A stretch of DNA of 53,423 nt from NCBI GenBank assembly GCA_964398215.1, contig CAYNNP010000016.1, forward strand, positions 1-53,423, read 5' to 3'. The stretch is from CAYNNP01 sp964398215 (GTDB taxonomy: Bacteria > Planctomycetota > Planctomycetia > Pirellulales > Pirellulaceae). Shown here piece after piece: positions 17,481-26,218 of this stretch (position 1 is the first letter of the stretch; each line of letters begins with the position of its first letter). A program made the position numbers and the translations under genes. Under the pieces are notes generated by a model, which did not search any database, had not been told where the DNA came from, and saw only the letters and a program-made list of their open reading frames with translations.

Positions 17481-18670
17481 GGTTGCCGCATCTCTATGGC
17501 GTGCGGTTCTTTCTCCGCCAGCCCAATCAATTGCACGCAGCAGCCAAGCATGACCCAAAAGTGGATCATTCCGACCATGTCATTGCCAAGCGAATTTAGC
17601 ATGCTGATTGCCAGGAATCCGAGCACAAAGTCTTTCTCGTACTCCAAGTGGTCGACGGCGCGATAGAGCCGATACGAAACCAATGCAAAGCAAAAGAATC
17701 CGACGGCGCCCCATTCTGTTAGCAGGGTGATATAAAAGTTGTGGGTTCCAAGTTGGCGTATTTTCCCATCCGCTTTCCGGGCTTTGAACCTTCGCGCATG
17801 GTACTTTTCGCGATACTGGCCGAAACCGATTCCGACGAATCCTCGCTCAAGGCCAATTTGAAAGGCGTACTTTGCGACTTCCATTCGCCCCGCGCCGCCT
17901 CGAGCGATTAGTTCACGACTTGTTAGTCGCGTGAACACCGAACGGGATGTAATTCTCAGCACATCTCTTTCAAAGTAGACGAGGCCTCCAGCGATGATGA
18001 TGCCGGCAACCCCAAGTCCTGCGAAGAGTTTTCGGTTTCTCCATGTCTGTGACATGATACAACCGACCAAACCAACTAACGCATTCCGAGAGCCCGTCAA
18101 GATCATGATCGGTAGCAACCCGATTCCAATTCCGAATCGAACCACTACAGGAAGCTGGATGTACCGGGACAGAATGATCAGCAGCACAAAGCAACCACCG
18201 AACCCAATCGCATTTGGGTTTTCAAACAATCCTGACAACCGATACTGACCTTCATTGAAGGCAATGTATCCAAAGTACGACGAGATGATGAACGAAACGA
18301 CCGACGACACCATTCCGATCACCAGCGATTTCCGCGATGTGACCGCGTACGTCGATAGGTATAAAGTGACGACTGACCCGATCAACGGAATGTTGGCAAA
18401 CATTTGGTCGCCAGCAAACACAACCGTAACGATGCAGCCATAGCCCAACGCTATAAGGAGCGGGAAGGAAAACTGGCGCGTGACCGAAGACTCCTGCAGC
18501 AGTCGCGGCCATACGATCAAGCACAAAAGGATCGCCATGACCCGATAAGGCTTGAACACCGTATCGATTCCCCAAAGTGTTAATAACTGAGGAACATTCA
18601 GCGTTAGCATCATGATCCAAAACAGGTAATCACTGATTTGGAATTTCGTTTTCGGTTCTGTTTCGTGCAT
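17477..18670 (-). CDS. Wzy/O-antigen ligase family membrane protein
   Basis: The 397-residue protein has about ten to eleven hydrophobic segments and, between the later ones, a large periplasmic loop (about residues 235-315) with ARGGAGRMEVAKYAFQ and GIGFGQYREKYHARRF, then a conserved LGTHNFYITLLTEWGAVGF, where the His-Asn pair is the hallmark of the O-antigen ligase/polymerase domain. Such proteins polymerise lipid-linked units or attach chains to an acceptor on the periplasmic side. A second member of this superfamily is at 27268, so one may be the polymerase and the other a ligase. Start ATG 18670; the stop overlaps the next gene. Confidence 0.82.
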   Translation of the reverse strand: MHETEPKTKFQISDYLFWIMMLTLNVPQLLTLWGIDTVFKPYRVMAILLCLIVWPRLLQESSVTRQFSFPLLIALGYGCIVTVVFAGDQMFANIPLIGSVVTLYLSTYAVTSRKSLVIGMVSSVVSFIISSYFGYIAFNEGQYRLSGLFENPNAIGFGGCFVLLIILSRYIQLPVVVRFGIGIGLLPIMILTGSRNALVGLVGCIMSQTWRNRKLFAGLGVAGIIIAGGLVYFERDVLRITSRSVFTRLTSRELIARGGAGRMEVAKYAFQIGLERGFVGIGFGQYREKYHARRFKARKADGKIRQLGTHNFYITLLTEWGAVGFFCFALVSYRLYRAVDHLEYEKDFVLGFLAISMLNSLGNDMVGMIHFWVMLGCCVQLIGLAEKEPHAIEMRQP

Positions 18671-18688
18671 TCGTTTTAAAATGTCGCG

Positions 18689-20551
18689 CTAGAACGACAC
18701 TTTGTATTCGCGAAACCAGAGTGAAAGTTGAAACAGTTTCCACAGCAGGAAACTGCATTCTTCGCTGCCGCTTGCGTGTGCGTCCATCATCTTTTCAACC
18801 GCGATGGGATCGGCAACTCCAGCATCCGACAATGACAACAAACTGTCGCGCGCCAGACCTTGCAGCGGACCGCGAAGCCACTGTGAATAAGGCACACCAA
18901 ATCCCGACTTTTTGGCTCGCAGTATATCGCTGGGCAAAATGTCTTTCATTGCTTCGCGAAGCAACCATTTCTGCTGTCCATTTCGAACTTTGAAGGTGGA
19001 TGGTAACGAGACCAAGAAAGCAACCAAGTCGTTCTCCAACAACGGCACTCTGACTTCGATGCCATGCGCCATCGTCGATCGATCAACTTTTTCTAAAAAG
19101 ACATCCGGCAGTACGATCTGCAGATCTGTCAGCAGCATGGCTTGGACACTATCGAGATCTTTGTACTGAGACGCGATCTTTTTATAGTGTGCAAACGGAT
19201 CAAGTTTGTCCAATTCGTGCTGCACGTCTTGATGAAACGCCTTGGTTGGAGGCGATGACGATGTTTCTGTTGTCAAGAGTTTTGCGAAACGTTCGCCACG
19301 ATCCTTTGGCAGGAAGCATTCCAAGTATCGACGGTACCGGTAAGGCACCAACGAACTGACGCCAGGAACTTGCAATGCCTTGGCAAGCATCTGAAATCGC
19401 TTTTCCTTGAACAGGGACGCATACCGGCGGTAACCGCCGAACACTTCATCGCCTCCGTCACCTTGCAGAACGACCTTGGGGTCGCCGCTGAGTTCTCGGC
19501 ACAACAAGTAGAGCGGTATATTAGCAGCGTCACCAAACGGCACATCGTGACAGTGCACCAAATCCAAGATCGTTTGCTCGAGACCTGTGCCCGAAATTTC
19601 AATCTCGTGGTGGTCGGTTTGAAAATGATCAGCAACCTGCCTGGCCAGCGGCAGTTCATTGTTCTTTCCAAAATCAAACGCGACGGAATAGGTTTTGATT
19701 TTTCCAGAATAGTGCTTCGACGCGAACGCTGTGATCGCCGATGAATCCAGACCGCCACTTAGAAAGACACCGATGGGAACGTCGCCCGTCAATTGGCGTT
19801 TGATTCCCGTCTCCAATCGTTCGCGGGTCTCGCGGACCGCCGCGTTTACGTTTCCGGTATACGAGGTCGTCGAAGGCTGCCAATAGCGACAGGTTTCAAG
19901 TTTTTGAGTTTCTTGTTTCCAAACCGCATAGTGGGCGGGGGCCAATTGCTGTATCCCATTGAGCAATGTTTTGCCGCCCAGCGACACACCGTAGTACAGG
20001 TATTCGTGCAAGGCTTCGCAGTTGATCGTGCGTGACCATTTAGGGACCGATGCAAGAATCGATTTGATTTCCGACGCTACTACCAGTTGCGAATCGTTGT
20101 GCAAAAAGTAAAGCGGTTTTACGCCAAAACGATCTCGCGCCAAAATCAATTCCTGTTGTTCGCGATCCCAGCACGCGAATGCAAAAATACCATTCAGCTT
20201 CTCGACGCAGCGCACGCCCCAAGTCCTGACCGCTTGTAGCAGAACTTCCGTGTCGCTCGTTGTGCGAAATTCCACGCCGACCTGCTCGAGCGATGAACGC
20301 AGCGAAACGTAATTGTAGATCTCGCCGTTGTAGACGATTGTGTATCGATCGTCCTGGGTTGTGAGCGGTTGATTGGCAGACCATGAAAGGTCAACAATGC
20401 TGAGACGTGTATGCCCAAGCCCAACGTATCGATCTGTGAATACATCGATGTGATCCGGGCCACGATGGTCGATCAACCGCGTTGCAGCGAGCACCGATTC
20501 ACTGCTAACCGTTTGCAATCCAAGGTCGACTATGCCAAAAATTCCGCACAT
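18689..20551 (-). CDS. asnB: Asparagine synthase-like glutamine amidotransferase
   Basis: The 620-residue protein has Cys2 (MCGIFGIVD) as N-terminal nucleophile of a class II glutaminase domain, with RHRGPDH-type loop DHRGPDH, TRLSIVDLS and YNGEIYNY. The C-terminal domain has the PP-loop FLSGGLDSSAITAFASKHY, which activates a carboxylate as an acyl-adenylate. The length fits AsnB. In polysaccharide loci this family often amidates a uronic acid (WbpS in Pseudomonas is a known example) rather than making free asparagine. With ugd in the same operon, a uronamide in the polymer is plausible but inferred. Start ATG 20551. Confidence 0.87.
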   Translation of the reverse strand: MCGIFGIVDLGLQTVSSESVLAATRLIDHRGPDHIDVFTDRYVGLGHTRLSIVDLSWSANQPLTTQDDRYTIVYNGEIYNYVSLRSSLEQVGVEFRTTSDTEVLLQAVRTWGVRCVEKLNGIFAFACWDREQQELILARDRFGVKPLYFLHNDSQLVVASEIKSILASVPKWSRTINCEALHEYLYYGVSLGGKTLLNGIQQLAPAHYAVWKQETQKLETCRYWQPSTTSYTGNVNAAVRETRERLETGIKRQLTGDVPIGVFLSGGLDSSAITAFASKHYSGKIKTYSVAFDFGKNNELPLARQVADHFQTDHHEIEISGTGLEQTILDLVHCHDVPFGDAANIPLYLLCRELSGDPKVVLQGDGGDEVFGGYRRYASLFKEKRFQMLAKALQVPGVSSLVPYRYRRYLECFLPKDRGERFAKLLTTETSSSPPTKAFHQDVQHELDKLDPFAHYKKIASQYKDLDSVQAMLLTDLQIVLPDVFLEKVDRSTMAHGIEVRVPLLENDLVAFLVSLPSTFKVRNGQQKWLLREAMKDILPSDILRAKKSGFGVPYSQWLRGPLQGLARDSLLSLSDAGVADPIAVEKMMDAHASGSEECSFLLWKLFQLSLWFREYKVSF

Positions 20552-20607
20552 GGTTTAGACGAATGTGCTCTTGATGGCGAATCGTCGTGAAGCGATTTCG
20601 TTGTGAT

Positions 20608-21765
20608 TCATTGCGACAATCCGATGGTTTCTCGCAGAACAGACGCCACATTGGACCCGTGAAATCGCATCACCGTCTTGCTAGCCGCTTGGGTCAGGTC
20701 GGTTGCGTAACTCGTATCATTGCAGATCCGATCAAGCCCCTGAATCAATGCTTCTTTGTCTTTCACGTCCACCAGATGGCCGAAGTGATGATGTTTCGTG
20801 AACTCAGTAAGGAAAGCGTTTGGTGGTGAATGAACAAGAATGGGACGTCCGCACAAAAGCATTGGGATTGTTCGTGTGGGGAATATCGTTTCATATTCAA
20901 TAGGGCCGTAACCGCCATCAAAACCGTGAGTCAAGACAGCGATATCGTACTTTCGAAGCTCAACGATCAAATTTGCATCATCGATGTATCCCATGTGCTG
21001 AATTCGACTCGTATCGATTCCCCGCATCTTTAGCAATGCGATCGGAACATGTGTGTACATGTAAATTCGATAGCGATCACTTTGTGAAACGGCATCTACC
21101 AGGCGACGTGTCGCTTCGATGTTGGATTGGTTGAAGTTTCCGATCAAAACCAAGCTCACCGAATCTTTTTCGCTTAACGATTCCCTCGGTTGCTCGGCGG
21201 CAGGCAAGTCTTCAAACGTATGGACCAAGGTAATGACATTATCCAGTCCATATTGCCGTTGATAAAAACGTTTCAGGCCATCGCTGATGACGAATACGAA
21301 TTCAGAGCTTTCCAGTAACACCGGCTGAATCTTGTTGCCGCGTGTCGCATCGATGGCTTCGTTGTCGATATAAGTGTTGTGAAAATACGTGCTGAAACGT
21401 ACCCCCGCCTGCTTTGCGGCTAAACAGGCTGCGTAACAATAGTATTCATCGGGATACACACCCAGCACGTAATCGCACTTTTCTCGTTCGATCGTGCGAC
21501 GAATTTTCCGCACCAACAATGAAAACAACATCCATCGGATCGGTGCAAGGAATCGATCGCCGCGGCCAAGTAACGAAAACTTGGAGCGGAAATAATGTGC
21601 TTGAGGTCGATCCGCGTCGCGTTTTGGAGCTTTCCCCAGCGGAGGCAACTCGCCGAACAGTACCACTTCATCGCGCGAGAAATGCTTGATCAGCTTTTCC
21701 ATGATGATTACGGAACCACCACGCGATGGGTTGATGGGCATCGCCACCACCAACATTCGATTCAC
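20608..21765 (-). CDS. Glycosyltransferase (GT4-like)
   Basis: The 385-residue protein has an N-terminal domain with MLVVAMPINPSRGGSVIIME and CDYVLGVYPDEYYCYAACLA, a YFHNTYIDNEA stretch, and a C-terminal GT-B-like domain beginning VSLVLIGNFNQSNIEATRR and including IQHMGYIDDANLIVELRKYD and GGYGPIEYETIFPTRTIPML, which resembles the donor-binding region of GT4 enzymes. The match is weaker than for the other two GT4 genes. Two starts are possible: GTG 21765 or ATG 21756; neither has a clear ribosome-binding site. It lies 7 bases after the preceding gene. Confidence 0.7.
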   Translation of the reverse strand: MNRMLVVAMPINPSRGGSVIIMEKLIKHFSRDEVVLFGELPPLGKAPKRDADRPQAHYFRSKFSLLGRGDRFLAPIRWMLFSLLVRKIRRTIEREKCDYVLGVYPDEYYCYAACLAAKQAGVRFSTYFHNTYIDNEAIDATRGNKIQPVLLESSEFVFVISDGLKRFYQRQYGLDNVITLVHTFEDLPAAEQPRESLSEKDSVSLVLIGNFNQSNIEATRRLVDAVSQSDRYRIYMYTHVPIALLKMRGIDTSRIQHMGYIDDANLIVELRKYDIAVLTHGFDGGYGPIEYETIFPTRTIPMLLCGRPILVHSPPNAFLTEFTKHHHFGHLVDVKDKEALIQGLDRICNDTSYATDLTQAASKTVMRFHGSNVASVLRETIGLSQ

Positions 21766-21772
21766 GGATGCG

Positions 21773-23179
21773 TTAACGAGACTGTCCTAGTATTTTATCG
21801 AATGCTTGGACGACTCGCTGGCAGCTTCCGGACACAGCGGTGCACTCGCGGCGGAGAGTTTCCGTTCGTTGGTCAATCAAACGGTCTGGCTCGGACAAGA
21901 ACGCTTTTGTTTCGGTAATCAGTTCATCAAAGTCATTGACGGGTACGACGCCACCCATCGCCAATAGTTTTTTGTAATGCGGGTACTCGTGAATTCGCCG
22001 CGCAGATTTCCACCATGGCAAATCTGTTCGGTCGGCGTCAAATAACGTGACGATGACCGGTTTGTTATGCGCGAGTGCATCGATCGACAAGGTTGAACCA
22101 CTGTTGAAACAAACGGACGAACCGGCCAGAAGATTGACGAGTACCTTGAGGTCTTCGGTTGCCATGTTCCAGCTGAGCCCTTGGTCGGTCAGTCGCGGAT
22201 AGTTCAGCGCGACACGATCCGAAGGCAGCTTTTGCAGCCGAGGCAACCAACTGTCGTCGGCCATATTGCCTGTCACATTTTGAGGATGCGGCCGGACAAT
22301 CAGTTGCATATCGTCGCCGAAAGTGCCGCGTTCGATTTCTTTTGCGAACCATTCCACCAAATCGATTTCGTGAGGCGAAAAGATCGGCGCGCTCATTCCG
22401 AAAAACAAATACGGTTTGTTTGGGTCCAGTCCTAATTCCGTTAAAACATCTTGGTTGAATTCTTGATCGACAAGTTCAAGGTGAGCATCGAAGTGCGGAA
22501 CGCCGCAAGCGTGTTTTCGCGCGGGTTCGACACCATAGAACTCGCTTAGTTCTTCGTCCATGATTGGTCCCCAGGTCACAAAGTGGTCAGGAACTACGGA
22601 GAACAAACCTTTGCAAGTAATGTTGTCCCACGATAACAGGTGGCCGACTGTGGGGATGTTTAGCTTCTTGGCTTCAAGCAGTGCGGTCGTCTCCAACTGA
22701 GCAACGGGATAAGTCGACACGATGACGTCCGGCGCGATCTCTTTCAGTTTGTCGCGCATCGCTTTGTCGCTATGTGCCCAATGATCAATCCAATTGAATA
22801 CTTTGTGCAGCGGTCGACAGCGGAACAGGATGCGATGAGCCACGTAGTTCAGCTTGGCACGGTATTTCGCTAGCTTGCCGCCCATCCCGTTGGACCAGTA
22901 GAGATGACGGGACCAGAGTGCCGCATTCTCGCGAATGGGTTCTTTTAGGTACCGCCGCGCATCCGTCAGGCTCATCAGTAAATGGGTTTTCTGTGATTTG
23001 ACCGATTCGAGTTTGATGAGCGATTCATCGATATTGCTGAAAGAATTCACTGCGCTGTCGGCCACCAACATCACCAGTTTGTACCCTGCATCGCGAAAGT
23101 GATGGGTCAACTGAGAATGCAAAAGCATCCGCGCGGAGAATCCGTGCGCGACCAAATAGCAGATTGTTTTTTGCGTCAT
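21773..23179 (-). CDS. GT-B-like glycosyltransferase (SWDN family)
   Basis: This 468-residue protein shares with the gene at 8455-9891 the block SWDN (residues 183-186; GHLLSWDNITCKGLFS) and a downstream VTWGPIMDEELSEFYGV. The C-terminal half includes LIVRPHPQNVTGNMADDSW and a FNSGSTLSIDALAHNKPVIV motif, in which a Ser/Gly-rich loop precedes an Asp and Lys, as in the nucleotide-sugar site of GT-B enzymes and CDP-glycerol transferases. It presumably works in the cytoplasm on the lipid-linked unit. Two divergent paralogues in one operon suggest two chemically similar transfers. Start ATG 23179. Confidence 0.65.
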   Translation of the reverse strand: MTQKTICYLVAHGFSARMLLHSQLTHHFRDAGYKLVMLVADSAVNSFSNIDESLIKLESVKSQKTHLLMSLTDARRYLKEPIRENAALWSRHLYWSNGMGGKLAKYRAKLNYVAHRILFRCRPLHKVFNWIDHWAHSDKAMRDKLKEIAPDVIVSTYPVAQLETTALLEAKKLNIPTVGHLLSWDNITCKGLFSVVPDHFVTWGPIMDEELSEFYGVEPARKHACGVPHFDAHLELVDQEFNQDVLTELGLDPNKPYLFFGMSAPIFSPHEIDLVEWFAKEIERGTFGDDMQLIVRPHPQNVTGNMADDSWLPRLQKLPSDRVALNYPRLTDQGLSWNMATEDLKVLVNLLAGSSVCFNSGSTLSIDALAHNKPVIVTLFDADRTDLPWWKSARRIHEYPHYKKLLAMGGVVPVNDFDELITETKAFLSEPDRLIDQRTETLRRECTAVSGSCQRVVQAFDKILGQSR

Positions 23180-23241
23180 GAATGTTGTCGCTTGCTGTTG
23201 CCCGAATTGTTTTTCGGGACAAGCAAGGCAAGCAGAAGGCT

Positions 23242-24168
23242 CTAGCGCTGAGCCTCAATTGTCTTTTTCAGACCGGTTTCTAACGCCGTGAGATCTCGAC
23301 CAAGAATCTTCCGCATCTTGGAAATGTCCGGTTGTCGGCGTGTCATATCGCCTTCGGGCAATTCTGGAAGGTGGATGACCTTGGATGAAGATTCAGTCAT
23401 TTGAATGATCAAATTGGCAAGCTCAAGGATCGTCATTTCGACATCGCTACCGATATTGACCACCGTATTGGCCCACTTTTGATCGTTCATCACAGTTTCA
23501 ACCGTGTCCAGATTGTCATCGATGTAGCAAAACGTTCTGGTTTGAGAACCATCGCCGTAGATCGTGATATCTTCGCCCTGCAGTGCGGCCTTCACAAACT
23601 TTGGAACAACAAAGTCGGTCGTTTGTTTGGGTCCATAGGTGTTGAAGAATCGAAAGATGTTGAATTCAACACCATGTTCGCTGTAGTAAGAACGACAAAA
23701 CGATTCGCCAAGATTTTTGATAATCGCGTAAGGCAAACGAGAATTTAGCGGTGTGGTCAATTCGTTTTGTGGCAATTCAACCGGCTCGCCATACACCTCT
23801 GACGAGCTTGAGTAAAAGACACGTTTGACACCAGTGTTTTTGGCGCCATTCAACACATTGCGAATGCCGTCGACATCATTCAGAACCGAAACCGGATACT
23901 GAAGCGTTCGCTGAACACCAACGACGGCAGCATAATGAAATACAAACTCAAACTGATATGACGACATGATCTGAGTGACATCAGATGTGTTGTTCGCATC
24001 ACCTTTGATGAAACGCCAATTGTCCAACTCCGCGGGTGGCAATTTGGATCTGCAACCAGTGCTCAAGTCATCCAGAATCACGACGTAATTCGAGGGATCC
24101 TGAGCAAGCCGGCAGGCCAAGCTACCGCCAACGTTACCCGCCCCACCAGTGATCAAAATATTTCTCAT
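23242..24168 (-). CDS. NAD-dependent epimerase/dehydratase (UDP-glucose 4-epimerase-like)
   Basis: The 308-residue protein is an extended short-chain dehydrogenase: the NAD motif ITGGAGNVGGSLACRL is at residues 5-20, the SSSSEVYG stretch follows, and the catalytic YxxxK is YAIIK near residue 150. It contains a GDGSQTRTFCYIDD segment typical of nucleotide-sugar epimerases. The substrate is a nucleotide-activated sugar; UDP-glucose/UDP-GlcNAc 4-epimerisation is the usual activity but 4,6-dehydration cannot be excluded. It sits between the nonulosonate genes and the glycosyltransferases. Start ATG 24168. Confidence 0.85.
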   Translation of the reverse strand: MRNILITGGAGNVGGSLACRLAQDPSNYVVILDDLSTGCRSKLPPAELDNWRFIKGDANNTSDVTQIMSSYQFEFVFHYAAVVGVQRTLQYPVSVLNDVDGIRNVLNGAKNTGVKRVFYSSSSEVYGEPVELPQNELTTPLNSRLPYAIIKNLGESFCRSYYSEHGVEFNIFRFFNTYGPKQTTDFVVPKFVKAALQGEDITIYGDGSQTRTFCYIDDNLDTVETVMNDQKWANTVVNIGSDVEMTILELANLIIQMTESSSKVIHLPELPEGDMTRRQPDISKMRKILGRDLTALETGLKKTIEAQR

Positions 24169-24201
24169 GTGTTTTCCATAGCCTTCGGTGAAAAGGCCGT
24201 G

Positions 24202-24894
24202 CTATTTCTGTTGGGTGCCGATGTAAGACCGAAACGCTTCAAGGTCTTCGATCGTGTCGATGTTAATGCCACTCGGGCGCTCGAAACCAACGACACTTTC
24301 ACCATAAAGCGACCGATTGTTCACGATCACATCCGTCTTTGTAATGTAAATGCAGCCATCACGGATGAACGCGGGTGGCAACAATTGGCGCCGAATGATT
24401 GGTTCCGCTTCGCCTGTGGACAGACGCAATTTACCATCATCTGCTTTCCAAAAAACCCAGTGTGGATTGTAATGATGTGGCACACTGGCAACCGTCACCA
24501 GTGCGTCCGCCTGCGAATTGCGGAATTGTTGCACGCAATCATCGATCAATGTATCGTCTCGCTGCGGGCTGGTTGGCTGCAGCAAACAAATCGCATCGTA
24601 GGATTCGCCTTTTTCAGCAAGCGTTTGGCAGAGGTGGACCAAAACATCGATCGTGGGAGTATCATCAGCCGCCAAGTGGGCGGGGCGAACGAATGGCACG
24701 CGAGCACCGCATGCTTTTGCAATCGCCGCGATCTCCTGGTCATCAGTCGACACAACCACGTCGGCGAGGTCCGATGCGGCCAGTGCTGAATCGATGGTGT
24801 AAGCAATCAAAGGGCGACCGTTGACGTCAGCCAAGTTCTTGCGCGGTACTCCTTTGGATCCACCGCGAGCAGGAATGACACCTAAGACTTTCAT
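24202..24894 (-). CDS. neuA: CMP-nonulosonate (sialic acid) cytidylyltransferase
   Basis: The 230-residue enzyme activates a nine-carbon acid with CTP. It starts with VIPARGGSKGVPRKNL, the signature loop that holds CTP, and continues with VVVSTDDQEIAAIA, VRPAHLAADDTPTIDVL, LLQPTSPQRDDTLIDDC and the C-terminal NIDTIEDLEAF. These are typical of NeuA/PseF/LegF. With neuB and neuC next to it, the product is most likely CMP-N-acetylneuraminate or a legionaminate relative. The start is ATG 24894. A 138-base spacer that carries a dispersed palindromic repeat precedes it. Confidence 0.9.
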   Translation of the reverse strand: MKVLGVIPARGGSKGVPRKNLADVNGRPLIAYTIDSALAASDLADVVVSTDDQEIAAIAKACGARVPFVRPAHLAADDTPTIDVLVHLCQTLAEKGESYDAICLLQPTSPQRDDTLIDDCVQQFRNSQADALVTVASVPHHYNPHWVFWKADDGKLRLSTGEAEPIIRRQLLPPAFIRDGCIYITKTDVIVNNRSLYGESVVGFERPSGINIDTIEDLEAFRSYIGTQQK

Positions 24895-24916
24895 TTTGTG
24901 ATTCTAGTTTGACTTT

Positions 24917-24996
24917 TTTGTGAGCCGCTGGCCTCGGTGGGTTGCGTTGTCACCACAAGGCCCGCGGCTAGCGCCGTCGGCTCAGTAAATCAACAA
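24917..24996 (-). repeat. Dispersed palindromic repeat, copy 1 (13-base deletion)
   Basis: Read on the minus strand, this block matches copy 2 at 45108-45201 almost base for base: TTGTTGATTTACTGA, then CGACGGCGCTAGC, GCGGGCCTTGTGGTGA, CGCAACC, CGAGGCC and AGCGGCTCACAAAAA. Copy 1 lacks about 13 bases of the second palindrome arm, and so has lost much of the hairpin. It sits inside the nonulosonate operon between neuC and neuA. Confidence 0.75.
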
Positions 24997-25032
24997 TCCG
25001 TTGACGACTTCCGACATTACCTGCCGATGGAA

Positions 25033-26196
25033 TCAGTACGTTAATTTTTTCTCGATCGTCAGTTTGCAGGTCGCCAATACGTCGGCGATCTTTTGCCCGG
25101 CTAGGCCGTTGCCGTAAATGGGATCACTCTCGTAGTGTGGTTGGCCAATTTGTTTTTTTATCGCATCGAGAATTTGGTCTTCTTGATAGTCAACATCGAT
25201 CACATTGCGGCCGCGCTGGCGGCCCGATTGGCGCGATCCAATGTTCACAACTGGCACGCCTAGAAATGCACATTCGCGAATTCCAACACTGGAGTTTCCA
25301 ACCAGACATCGGCTATTGATCAACAAGCGCAAGAAATCATGCGGCGCCATGTTCTTGAAAAAATGAAACTGCGAAGTGTCCATTTGTTCGCGAAACTGTC
25401 GAATCTTGGCACTTGTCCCGTCGGCGCCCGCGTCAACATTTGGCCAGAACCAGTAGACCGGCATGTCCAAGCGATGAGCAGCATTCAAAGTCACCGCCAC
25501 ATTGTCTCGGGATGATTTGTATTCCGTTGTCACTGGGTGCTGCATTACGACGACGTAACCGCTGGACGTGTCAGGATTGTTTCCAACCCCTGAATACTTG
25601 GTTACAGGGTCAAAATCCAAGTCCGGCGATTGCTTGATTTCCGACGCCAGGTCGATCGATGGACAGCCTGTATTGAATATCATCTCGGGGTTTTCGCCCA
25701 ATTGAATCAACCGCTTGTTGGCTTGTTCGGATGCAACCAAATGAATGTCGGCGAGTTTCGTATTCGCATGGCGCACTTTTTCGTCGATGGAACCGGTGAC
25801 TTCACCGCCTTGGATATGTGCGACGGGAATGTTCATGTAGGCACCAGCGATCGTGGTTGCAATCGTCTCGTAACGATCGGCAATCGTGACAACAACATCT
25901 GGATTCAGGTTAAAAAACGTCGTCGACAATTCCATCAGCCCCATGCCTGTCGTCTTTGCCATCGACGTTGGGTTTTCGCCTTCCAAAACCATGAATACTT
26001 TTCCCGCGATCGTGAACCCATCAGATTCGATTTGACGAACGACGCTGCCGTATCGATCCAGCAGCGCGGAGGCGGCGACCACAAGTTGGAGTTCAAGATC
26101 GGGATGATCTTGAATTGCCTTGAGCGCCGTCTTTACGCGAGAGTAACTGGGTCTTGCGGTAACGACGACGCAGATTTTTCGTTTGGATTTTGTCAT
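25033..26196 (-). CDS. neuC: UDP-GlcNAc 2-epimerase, hydrolysing type
   Basis: The 387-residue enzyme belongs to the WecB/NeuC fold but carries NeuC-type motifs: VVVTARPSYSRVKTALKAI at the N terminus, VVTIADRYETIATTIAGAY, HIQGGEVTGSIDEKVRHANT and GNSSVGIRECAFLGVPVVNI. NeuC releases ManNAc and UDP, the first committed step of sialic acid synthesis; related enzymes make bacillosamine-derived precursors of legionaminate. I use ATG 26196, not the longer frame from 26286, because the latter would overlap neuB by 68 bases. Spacing to neuB is 22 bases. Confidence 0.9.
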   Translation of the reverse strand: MTKSKRKICVVVTARPSYSRVKTALKAIQDHPDLELQLVVAASALLDRYGSVVRQIESDGFTIAGKVFMVLEGENPTSMAKTTGMGLMELSTTFFNLNPDVVVTIADRYETIATTIAGAYMNIPVAHIQGGEVTGSIDEKVRHANTKLADIHLVASEQANKRLIQLGENPEMIFNTGCPSIDLASEIKQSPDLDFDPVTKYSGVGNNPDTSSGYVVVMQHPVTTEYKSSRDNVAVTLNAAHRLDMPVYWFWPNVDAGADGTSAKIRQFREQMDTSQFHFFKNMAPHDFLRLLINSRCLVGNSSVGIRECAFLGVPVVNIGSRQSGRQRGRNVIDVDYQEDQILDAIKKQIGQPHYESDPIYGNGLAGQKIADVLATCKLTIEKKLTY

Positions 26197-26218
26197 GGTT
26201 GCTTGCCAGGATGCATTT

